Positions 29,442-36,962 of a stretch of 64,000 bases of DNA are shown here, piece by piece. Within the stretch, counting starts at the first letter, position 1, and every line of letters begins with the position of its first letter. Source of the DNA: Methylobacter sp. (lineage in GTDB: Bacteria; Pseudomonadota; Gammaproteobacteria; Methylococcales; Methylomonadaceae); contig NZ_JAUXVR010000010.1 of NCBI RefSeq assembly GCF_030680395.1, positions 1 through 64,000 of the forward strand, in the 5' to 3' direction. The position numbers and the translations under genes are program-made. Below the pieces are notes generated by a model. The model was not told where the DNA came from, made no database searches, and was given only the letters and a program-made list of their open reading frames with translations.

Positions 29442-31016
29442 CTACTGGTATTCACTGCCTTGCCGAACGATTTTAAAACACTCAACGGTTCCGCTCATTT
29501 CATTGGCCGTAAGCAGATAATGCTCGCCGTTCACGACAAAATGAGCCATTCCTTCCGGCGATTTGTCTTCATCGCCGCCGATCTTGCCCAGAGCAACCAC
29601 TTTAGGATGAAAGGGATCGGCCAGGGAAATCAACTCAACCGAACCGGCTCTTTCCATGCCGACGGCAACATACGGTATGCCGTCCAGTTCCAGGGGAACC
29701 AGCATTTCCGGTTCCGAGCCTTTTTTGCCGCTGCGCCGCTCCGGGTAGACTTTATTGGCGAATGCAACCTCATCGAGCTGGCTGCCGGTGTCGCCCAGCA
29801 AAGTACCTGTCGCCGCATCGAAAACGCTGACCGAACGCCCGCCGCTGGTCGGCTGGTTGTCCGCTGGAAGAGCATTATCCGAGTCGGTATCGCCCTCATC
29901 GGCAGTCACGAAATAACGCCCGTTGGCTACCGTGGTTATCCCGTCGGGTTCGCGCAGCCCCGTCATCGATTGGTCGAATTTCACCCAGCCGTCGTAACGG
30001 GCGTCGGTTTTATGCTGGCTCGCTCCCAACCCGTAATAGCCGATGACCTGTTCACTGACTAAATCGACAACCGCGACCGCATCGTCTTCCTGCAAGGTTA
30101 CATAGGCTTTCTTTGCATCCGGCGAAATGGCGATATATTCCGGCTCTAATAAGGCTGGGGAATGGGTTTTTATCGGGATCAATATTTTCTGCTCGCCTTT
30201 GGTTTCCGTGCCGAACACATCCTGCCCTTCAAAGCATCCCAAGTAAATTTTTTTCTTTTCAATCTTGCCGTTACCGTCGAAATCCATGCTTTTGCTGATA
30301 ATGCCGTCGCCATTCCAGTCGATTTCTCGTTCCATAAACCGGCCTTCCCTGCTGATCACAAAGCCTTCATAATTGATCGCGTTAGCCAGCTCCAGATTTT
30401 TGTGGCTCACAATATGCCCGGATTGACTCAAACGAACCATGGAAATACTGCCTTCCGGGGTAAAAAATTGCTTGCTTGACGGCTCAAACAAAAAATCCTC
30501 CCCTTCATTGGCGATCATGGCAAGGTTGCCGTCTTCGGAAAAAACCACTGCATCAGGCCCAAAGCCAACCACGATACGATCGATCAATGCCCCCGTTGTT
30601 GCCGAACGAATCTCCAGCCTGCCGGGGCGGTTACCGACATCGATAACTGCCGCAAACAGATCCAAGTCAGGATGAAACGCAACCGAGGTCAGCTCTTCGC
30701 CCTTGCTTAGTTTAAGATTGAACCGCTCTTTTCTGTGCATGTGCTGAGGTTGGCTGACATCCAGTACATCAACCTCGCCCGTTGCGAAGTTGCTGAGTAC
30801 CGCCCGCAACGTGGATTGCTGCACACTGACGATTTCCGTGCCTTTGTCATAACCCGAGTCATAGAGACTGACCGGCTCTATTCCCCAATGACCGGTAGCG
30901 GACGGGGCAGGCGCCAATGCGCAACCGGCCAGCCATAAAACCGGTAAAAATTTAATGATGTGACTAACTTTCAAAACTAACCTCATTTGATGACAGGTTT
31001 TTAATACGCTCATCAT
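29442..31016 (-). CDS. Choice-of-anchor-I-type beta-propeller lipoprotein
   Basis: About 515-524 residues. The signal ends in LWLAGC, a lipobox, so the mature protein is probably a lipoprotein. The body has repeated strands like a beta-propeller (SVAFHPDLDLFAAVIDVG, AISPDAKKAYVTLQEDDAVAVVD, FVTADEGDTDSDN) and two EF-hand-like calcium loops (DWNGDGIIS and DFDGNGKIE, near residues 235-255). This family often occurs with alkaline phosphatases and may hydrolyse phosphoesters, but catalytic residues cannot be assigned here. It lies just downstream of a PHO-box porin gene, so a role in phosphate scavenging is possible. The ATG at 30986 is an alternative start. Confidence 0.72.
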   Translation of the reverse strand: MMSVLKTCHQMRLVLKVSHIIKFLPVLWLAGCALAPAPSATGHWGIEPVSLYDSGYDKGTEIVSVQQSTLRAVLSNFATGEVDVLDVSQPQHMHRKERFNLKLSKGEELTSVAFHPDLDLFAAVIDVGNRPGRLEIRSATTGALIDRIVVGFGPDAVVFSEDGNLAMIANEGEDFLFEPSSKQFFTPEGSISMVRLSQSGHIVSHKNLELANAINYEGFVISREGRFMEREIDWNGDGIISKSMDFDGNGKIEKKKIYLGCFEGQDVFGTETKGEQKILIPIKTHSPALLEPEYIAISPDAKKAYVTLQEDDAVAVVDLVSEQVIGYYGLGASQHKTDARYDGWVKFDQSMTGLREPDGITTVANGRYFVTADEGDTDSDNALPADNQPTSGGRSVSVFDAATGTLLGDTGSQLDEVAFANKVYPERRSGKKGSEPEMLVPLELDGIPYVAVGMERAGSVELISLADPFHPKVVALGKIGGDEDKSPEGMAHFVVNGEHYLLTANEMSGTVECFKIVRQGSEYQ

Positions 31017-31033
31017 ATATGAATTTTCGACAA

Positions 31034-31068
31034 TAAAAAAAGCCGCACTGGAAATCCAGCGCGGCTTT
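31034..31068 (-). terminator. Rho-independent terminator of the porin gene
   Basis: On the minus strand AAAGCCGC and GCGGCTTT pair with an inner CTGG/CCAG stem, followed by a T-run (plus-strand A-run at 31034-31040). It lies 30 bp after the porin stop and before the lipoprotein gene, so the latter needs its own promoter or read-through. Confidence 0.88.
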
Positions 31069-31097
31069 GAATGCTAATAAAAAACTATAGCTGGGTT

Positions 31098-32591
31098 TTA
31101 GAACGCCAATTGTCCGCGCAGCATAAAGACATCCAGATTATCAGGCTTTCCACCTGTGACTGTAGTCACTTGTGGATTCTTAACTTCCAACACTTTATTG
31201 TAATCTGCCATGAAGCGGATATTGTTGTTTACATACCAGTTAAGCGCAACAGTCAAGTTGCTCATCCGTCCGCCGTTAATAGAACCACTGTTTAAATCAG
31301 CTTCCGCATAACGTGTCGCCAGTTCCCATGCGCCCCATCCGCCATTTTTAAAGCTGAAATTCTTGTTGGGTTCAACTTTATAGAATTTGCCTGTCTTATA
31401 CTTGCGCGATTCGCCGGTTATTGTCCATGATGCTTCGCCATACCACCCATCAAACTCCACATTAGCCGAGTTTCTTTCTCGATCCAGCCATGTGTGGGTA
31501 TACTCACCACCCAAGGTGAAAGGCCCGTACATACCGTTAGCTTCCAGCCCCACCATTTTGATGTTGTTAATGCCAGTGATAGCGTGCGTATCAAGCACCT
31601 TCAGGTTAGACATATGAGAGGTTTCATATGAATAACTCAGAGCTTTATCATTGACTGAATCTGCAGCGTTCGGAGCCCGGTAATTACCGGCAACGCCTAA
31701 GTGAATCAGCTTGGTTTTTTCGTTAATCGGCGCAACAGTCCAACGGGAGTTAATCCCCCAGCCTTCATCCGCTGTAGTGTTTGAAGTATTAGCAGTGACT
31801 GTATCCCCATAAATGCCGACTTGCCCAGTCCAGTCTTTGTTGAGCGTTGCAACATTAAGACCGATGGCGCGATCTACGGTCGGTTCGTTAAGCACATTCA
31901 TTAACGAACGTTCCATAAACATCATATCGTTAGAACTTTCCTGCAACTCGCGACTGAATGCCTGCTTTTGCGATCCAAACGTGATCGCTAAAGGAAGGGA
32001 TGCAACCTTTAAGCCGTTATATTGCACAAACATGTCCTTGATTGCGACTAGGTTGTCGGCGAAATCAACCTGGCTTTTAAACTCCCAGTCTTTATAGAAA
32101 GTGCCTAAAAACTCCAAACGTCCGCGACGGATTTCGGTGCCGTCATTGGCTTCAACATGGGTTCTTGTGCCTCTGGCAACAAGACTATCATCGTTGCTGT
32201 ATGAGGCGTCGGCATGAATACGACCGCCCAATCTGAAATTGAAGTTTTTATCCGCTGTTTCAAACTGTATGCCTTTTTCATTCAGCTTGAGATTCACTGA
32301 TTTCGGCCCAGTTGATTCTTCTTTGTGCTCTTGTAATGCTTTGATTGCATTATCTTTTAATGCCAAGTCTTCACGAATGGCTTTAATTTCCGCTGTGTCT
32401 AATTTCTCGGCTGTTTTCGCTGGAGCACCTTGAACCTTCTCGAAAGAACCCATCAGTTCCCGGCCACGGCCCGGTTCCGCATAAATCTGCTTGGTTTTGG
32501 TATCTACATAAAGATCCATGGCAAAAGCGCCGGATGTTGCGCTCGCACCTAAAACGGTAGCGATTGCCAATGTAAGTTTAGATATTTTCAT
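31098..32591 (-). CDS. OprP/OprO-like phosphate-selective porin
   Basis: Outer-membrane beta-barrel of about 497 residues from the ATG at 32591. The signal peptide ends in GAFA. A short coiled-coil follows (AEIKAIREDLALKDNAIKALQEH, about 65-95), typical of the periplasmic trimerisation segment of OprP/OprO. Then come alternating barrel strands (FRLGGRIHADASY, GRLEFLGTFYKDWEFKSQVDF) and a C-terminal phenylalanine after RGQLAF, the BAM signal. Four PHO-box repeats lie 50-90 bp upstream, which supports a phosphate-starvation porin. Polyphosphate versus phosphate preference cannot be judged. Confidence 0.88.
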   Translation of the reverse strand: MKISKLTLAIATVLGASATSGAFAMDLYVDTKTKQIYAEPGRGRELMGSFEKVQGAPAKTAEKLDTAEIKAIREDLALKDNAIKALQEHKEESTGPKSVNLKLNEKGIQFETADKNFNFRLGGRIHADASYSNDDSLVARGTRTHVEANDGTEIRRGRLEFLGTFYKDWEFKSQVDFADNLVAIKDMFVQYNGLKVASLPLAITFGSQKQAFSRELQESSNDMMFMERSLMNVLNEPTVDRAIGLNVATLNKDWTGQVGIYGDTVTANTSNTTADEGWGINSRWTVAPINEKTKLIHLGVAGNYRAPNAADSVNDKALSYSYETSHMSNLKVLDTHAITGINNIKMVGLEANGMYGPFTLGGEYTHTWLDRERNSANVEFDGWYGEASWTITGESRKYKTGKFYKVEPNKNFSFKNGGWGAWELATRYAEADLNSGSINGGRMSNLTVALNWYVNNNIRFMADYNKVLEVKNPQVTTVTGGKPDNLDVFMLRGQLAF

Positions 32592-32642
32592 GTTTTGCTC
32601 TGGTTGTTGTCGAAAAGGTCCGGGCAAGAATAAGAAAATAAA

Positions 32643-32682
32643 ATGACAGCTTAATGACAGCTTTATTACAGTTTCATGACAG
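32643..32682 (-). promoter_or_regulatory. Four tandem PhoB half-sites (PHO boxes)
   Basis: On the minus strand four copies of CTGTCAT or CTGTAAT follow each other at exact 11-bp steps (plus-strand ATGACAG at 32643, 32654 and 32676, ATTACAG at 32665). The 7-bp direct repeat with a 4-bp spacer is the known PhoB half-site arrangement; two adjacent PHO boxes are present. A possible -10 box (TATTCT) follows at about 32632-32627. Confidence 0.88.
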
Positions 32683-32820
32683 CGCAACAAAAGCGATACA
32701 CGGTTGCGGATCTACAAAGAATTTAAGACATCGTTAGATCTTGGCGAAATTTTCAATAAAATCCAGCAGGTTACCGATTATCTTTTTAGCAACAAAAATA
32801 CCGCATAATTGATCAAAGCC

Positions 32821-33142
32821 TGAGGTATCCCCACGAATTTCCCAAGCTCGTCGTTCCGGCAGGGACAGATATTTGCTCCTGCAATATCTGCATTCCCCAC
32901 ATCCCTGTGGGTTATGCCGGAATTCAGTGCCATGCCTGTCCTGAGCGTAGTCGAAGGGGATGGTAACTTTGGTGACTTTCCGGGTGCTTAATAAAAGCGA
33001 GTGGTATTTTAAAGTTTCACATCCTTGTGACTGGATACTGGCATCCCTGCCGGCATGACGACTTTTCGGCTATGTTGTATATATTGAATGCGCAAAATAT
33101 CAAAACCTGTTGTTTTATAAACTTATTTTATGAGGATACCTC
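32821..33142. mobile_element. MITE-like element, copy 1 (322 bp, with two inner insertions)
   Basis: Ends are TGAGGTATCCCCA (left) and TGAGGATACCTC (right), a slightly decayed inverted repeat. GATCAAAG flanks both sides (32811-32818 and 33145-33152), a likely target-site duplication. No open frame codes for a transposase. Compared with copy 2 it carries two extra segments: 32866-32914, which holds a CAGATATT/AATATCTG hairpin, and 32934-32957, with GTCCTGAGCGTAGTCGAAGG, a motif of another dispersed repeat. Confidence 0.85.
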
Positions 33143-33392
33143 CGGATCAAAGTATATTTTGACCGCCAAAAACCACAGATACCGACGTTCAAAGCTTGCT
33201 TTGCCTGAATAAATGAGAACCGTGAACACACCACTATAGATGCAGACAAAAAGATAAAACACCCAAAGCAGATGCTTTGCGACCCGCCACTATCTCCATC
33301 CTTGAGAAAATTTATCCGATATTGTCATCATATTGCACAGTCTGTTGCTTTATACTCAAGCCCACTAAAACAATCAATTTAACGGATTTATA
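33143..33392. other. Intergenic region upstream of flippase, no gene seen
   Basis: Contains a short palindrome (CAAAGCAGATGCTTTG near 33267-33282) and no credible coding frame. A promoter for the flippase gene should lie here but no clear boxes were found. Confidence 0.3.
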
Positions 33393-34685
33393 TTGAACCC
33401 CGGCTTTTCCGTTCATCCCAATAACTTCAGTTCCCTGATGCTGTTTAGCTTAAGCCTGAGCAATTATGCGCTGATGTATTGGGCGAATATTTTTCTGGCC
33501 AGACATCTTACTATCGGGGCTTTCGGTGATTACAGCGTGGCAATATCCATCGTCACTTTGCTATCGACGCTGGCAACATTAGGCCTCGAAAAATACGCCC
33601 TGCGTCTGGTTTCCCTGTATATCGAGCGCGAAAACTGGCCGCGTCTGCGTGGCTTCTGGCTGTTTTCGTTGCGCACGATCATACTGTTCAGTATTTTGCT
33701 GATGGGTTTGCTCAGCTTGGGGCTGGGCGCCTTTTTGCCCTTGCATAAGACCGATTATCACGCAGTAACTATTGTCTACTCGGGCTTTCTGCCCGTGATT
33801 GCGCTTTGCCTGTTTTTGGTTGAAGTCATTACCGTCTACGGTGTGCGGATTCTGGCTTTTGCTTTATATCGCTTTTTTCTGCCTGCGGTATTTTTGCTGC
33901 TGATTACCGGTTTACACAATTTTCAATTTGAGCTGACAGCTGTTTCGGCGGTGCTGTGTTTTGGTATAGCCTGGTGTTTGACGCTGATACTAATGATAAT
34001 CACGGCGCGAATGGCCAGTCCAAGAGCACTCAGACAGGCAGAAGCCAACTCAAAAGGCCGACGCTGGTGGCTGATAAATTCGCTGCCGTTGTTGATCAGC
34101 AGTGTGATGATGACCGTACTCACCAGCGCAGGCATTATCATCCTGGAAGTGTTGCACCCGTCCCAAGCGGTGGTCGGAACTTACGCTGTTGCCATGAAAA
34201 CATCGGCCTTGATTTCGCTGATCGGCACATCGACCAATCGCTATTATCTGCCTATGCTGGTGGTTTTGCTGGAGCGCAAAGACCAACGCGGCATCAAAGC
34301 CCTACTCGATAAACGCATGCGCTTGATCGCGGGCTTTATCGCAGTTTTTCTGAGTATTATCGGCGTTTGGGGGCAAGAAATACTCGACCTGTTCGGCTCC
34401 GATTTTTCCCAAGGTTACCAAGCCTTATTCATCACCGCGACCGGAGCCGCTTTTAGCACCCTGTTTTCCGACTCGCCCTACTATCTGCAATTCATGGGCC
34501 GCAATCGCGTGGTCGTCAGCTTAATGTCATTGGCTGCGATCAGCATGATAGGCTTGAGCTATATGTTGGGCTCCTACTACGGTGCAACCGGCGTTGCATT
34601 GGCTTACGCCATGCCGACCATGCTGCTATTTGTCAGCCTGAAATGGCTAGCCAATCGGCATATGCGTAATTTGTTCGGCAAATAA
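33393..34685 (+). CDS. Wzx-like polysaccharide flippase
   Basis: 430 residues with about twelve to fourteen predicted membrane helices and few charges, as in the MOP superfamily (oligosaccharidyl-lipid/polysaccharide transporters). The N-terminal LARHLTIGAFGDYSVAISIVTLLSTLATLGLEKYALR resembles the opening of Wzx/RfbX proteins. It probably flips a lipid-linked saccharide across the inner membrane, but no glycosyltransferases lie beside it. The start is a TTG at 33393; an internal ATG at 33438 is an alternative. The substrate is unknown. Confidence 0.82.
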   Translation: MNPGFSVHPNNFSSLMLFSLSLSNYALMYWANIFLARHLTIGAFGDYSVAISIVTLLSTLATLGLEKYALRLVSLYIERENWPRLRGFWLFSLRTIILFSILLMGLLSLGLGAFLPLHKTDYHAVTIVYSGFLPVIALCLFLVEVITVYGVRILAFALYRFFLPAVFLLLITGLHNFQFELTAVSAVLCFGIAWCLTLILMIITARMASPRALRQAEANSKGRRWWLINSLPLLISSVMMTVLTSAGIIILEVLHPSQAVVGTYAVAMKTSALISLIGTSTNRYYLPMLVVLLERKDQRGIKALLDKRMRLIAGFIAVFLSIIGVWGQEILDLFGSDFSQGYQALFITATGAAFSTLFSDSPYYLQFMGRNRVVVSLMSLAAISMIGLSYMLGSYYGATGVALAYAMPTMLLFVSLKWLANRHMRNLFGK

Positions 34686-34766
34686 CGCGCCACTGGAAAC
34701 GGGTATTATTTTTCAGCGCGTACCCAGGCTATCTAAAGTATAAACTCAACTCGGCCGGGTTTATGT

Positions 34767-36140
34767 TCACGTCTCCTTAAAAATAAGGTTAATCCGGGTT
34801 CCGCCTGTCGCACTGGCGCGGTTTAACTCAAGCCGCGCTTTATGCAGATCGGCAATCTCATTGACGATTGCCAACCCCAGCCCGCAACCGTCGCCGGGGC
34901 TGCCGGGGATACGGTAAAACCGTTCGAAAACCTTGCCCGTTTCAAGCTCGGGTATGCCGGGTCCATCATCTTCGACGATCAGACAGGGCGACGGCTGACT
35001 CTCGACTTTGACTACAATATTGCCCTGGTCATGACCGTAACAGATGGCGTTATCCAGCAAGTTAGCCAGCAGTTCCCGCAACAGAACCTCGTCGCCGCGC
35101 ACGTATAGCGCCTGCTTCGAGCCTTCAAAGCTAAGCTCCATGTGCCGCTGCAATGCTTTAGGCACCCAGTCCATGCAGGTTTCCCTGGCAAGTTTGCACA
35201 AATCGACCGGCCGTAACTCATAATCGCCATCGATGGGTTCCGATCTGGCTAAAATCAATAATTGCGTGGTCAGGTGCGACATACGATCGGCGCAACCTTG
35301 AATATGCATCAGGGCGGGTTTCATAGCGGGCAAATCTTGTTCACGCTGCGCACGTTCAACTTGCAACTTCAAGCCCGCCAACGGGGTGCGCAATTGATGC
35401 GCGGCATTGGCAATAAAACGTTGCTGGGTAGCGATGGCCAACTCCAGACGCGCCAATAAATCATTGATAGTATTGGTCAGTGCCCGCACTTCCAAAAAAA
35501 CATGTTGTTCAGGAATGGGCCGCAAATCGCGTGACGAACGCTGAGCAATTTCATCGGCCAATACATGCAACGGTTGCAAACCGCGTTTTACTCCCGCTAC
35601 CAGGTAAATACCCGCCAGAAAAACCAGCGCCATCTGCGGTACAAGGTCGGCCAGCAAAATATCCAACATCATGTTTCGTCGTTTATTCAAGGTCTCCGCA
35701 ACGTGGACAAAAACCTTTTCCGTGGTGTGCTCGGGCGCAATGAGCATAGACACGACCCTGACCGGTTCGCCATACATTTCGTCGTTAAAATAGACGGGCC
35801 GCGTCCAATCGGTTTCCACGTCGAACGGCTCGGGAACGAATTTATCGCCCGTTATCATGCCTTTTTGTTCCGAGATGATTTTAAAATAGGTTTTGTCCGA
35901 CTCATCCCATTTAAAAATCTCCAAAGCGGCGGGCGGCAATTCCACAACCACCTCGCCTTTATGCACCTTGATTTCCTGGGTTAATGACCGCGCGGAATCG
36001 AGTAACCAGCGATCGTAAGCGACATTGACATGGTGCAAGGTAACAAAATAGGACAGCACCGACTCGATGCTTATAAAAAAAATCAACGGAATGGCTAATC
36101 GTAAAAGAATTTCCGTTTTGAGGCTGCGCTGTTTATTCAT
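34767..36140 (-). CDS. Two-component sensor histidine kinase (TctE/QseC-like)
   Basis: 457 residues: a transmembrane helix near 15-35, a periplasmic sensor of the 2CSK_N type (about 35-165), a second helix near 165-185, a HAMP-like region, then the kinase core. The H-box is HQLRTPL (His about 247), the N-box LLANLLDNAICYG, the G1-box VEDDGPGIP and the G2-box GCGLGLAIV. The start overlaps the regulator stop by 8 bp. It probably responds to a small anion such as a carboxylate in relatives; the ligand here is unknown. The neighbouring transporter is a SulP protein. Confidence 0.9.
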   Translation of the reverse strand: MNKQRSLKTEILLRLAIPLIFFISIESVLSYFVTLHHVNVAYDRWLLDSARSLTQEIKVHKGEVVVELPPAALEIFKWDESDKTYFKIISEQKGMITGDKFVPEPFDVETDWTRPVYFNDEMYGEPVRVVSMLIAPEHTTEKVFVHVAETLNKRRNMMLDILLADLVPQMALVFLAGIYLVAGVKRGLQPLHVLADEIAQRSSRDLRPIPEQHVFLEVRALTNTINDLLARLELAIATQQRFIANAAHQLRTPLAGLKLQVERAQREQDLPAMKPALMHIQGCADRMSHLTTQLLILARSEPIDGDYELRPVDLCKLARETCMDWVPKALQRHMELSFEGSKQALYVRGDEVLLRELLANLLDNAICYGHDQGNIVVKVESQPSPCLIVEDDGPGIPELETGKVFERFYRIPGSPGDGCGLGLAIVNEIADLHKARLELNRASATGGTRINLIFKET

Positions 36141-36807
36141 CGTCTGCCCGCTCCAGTAAATAACCCAGTCCGCGCACCGTTCTGATCACCGCGCCATAGG
36201 GTTCGATACGTTTGCGCAACCTGTGCACGTAAATTTCAACGGCATTATCGGTCAGCGCGTCGCCGTCAACAGCCAGACGCTGGGCAATGCGGTCTTTGCT
36301 GACGACTTTTCCGGCCTGAATCAGCAATATTTCCAATACGCCGTATTCCCGCGCCGACAGGTTAATGGTCTGTCCGTCGACCAAAACCTGATGATTATGG
36401 GTATCCAGCGCCAGGCGCCCGATCACAATATCGTTATTAAAGCCGCCGTAACAACGCCGAATCAGCGCGTGAACCCGGGCTTCCAATTCTCTCAGCTCAA
36501 AGGGTTTGGTCATGTAGTCGTCAGCGCCCTGTTCAATACCGTTAATCCTGTCGTTGACACCGTCACGCGCCGTCAAAATTAAAATCGGCAACGGAATTTT
36601 CCGGCTGCGAAGTTTGCGCAACAATTCCAGTCCATCCATATCCGGCAGTCCCAAATCCAATACGACCAAATCGAAGCCTTGCGCCAGCAGCAACTGTTCG
36701 GCGTATGTGCCGGTGGTGGCGGATGTCACCGAATAACCGCTGCCGCTCAAGGTGTGAGTCAAACCATCGGCCAGAACGGCGTCGTCTTCTATCAATAAAA
36801 TGTTCAT
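36133..36807 (-). CDS. OmpR-family response regulator
   Basis: 224 residues. The receiver domain (1-115) has the acidic pair at the N-terminus, the phospho-accepting Asp51 in LVVLDLGLPDMDG, the Thr in ILTARD and the Lys in YMTKPF. The winged-helix DNA-binding domain (125-222) ends in TVRGLGYLLE. It resembles QseB/TctD/PmrA. It is transcribed divergently from the SulP gene, with an 11-bp-phased direct repeat in between that may be its site. Confidence 0.93.
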   Translation of the reverse strand: MNILLIEDDAVLADGLTHTLSGSGYSVTSATTGTYAEQLLLAQGFDLVVLDLGLPDMDGLELLRKLRSRKIPLPILILTARDGVNDRINGIEQGADDYMTKPFELRELEARVHALIRRCYGGFNNDIVIGRLALDTHNHQVLVDGQTINLSAREYGVLEILLIQAGKVVSKDRIAQRLAVDGDALTDNAVEIYVHRLRKRIEPYGAVIRTVRGLGYLLERADDE

Positions 36808-36822
36808 GTCTCAGGGTGCTGC

Positions 36823-36841
36823 GAAAGGTTCTTGAAAGGTT
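36823..36841. promoter_or_regulatory. Direct repeat, candidate response-regulator site
   Basis: GAAAGGTT occurs at 36823-36830 and again at 36834-36841, 11 bp apart centre to centre. Such one-helical-turn spacing is typical for OmpR-family regulators. It lies 16 bp upstream of the regulator start and 122 bp upstream of the SulP start. Binding is an inference from spacing. Confidence 0.45.
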
Positions 36842-36962
36842 AAGGGACTAGGATAACAACGTATTCAATGGTTGCCGACCAAAGACTCACTGCCGTTAAA
36901 GTTAAGGGTTATGGGTCGGACAGACAAAGGAATAGCATGTCCCATTCATGAGGAAATCACCA

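Noticed and set aside
30986-31016. PHO box before the propeller lipoprotein
   Set aside because: Only a single CTGTCAT with no second repeat at 11 bp, so it is probably chance, though the gene may still be phosphate-linked.
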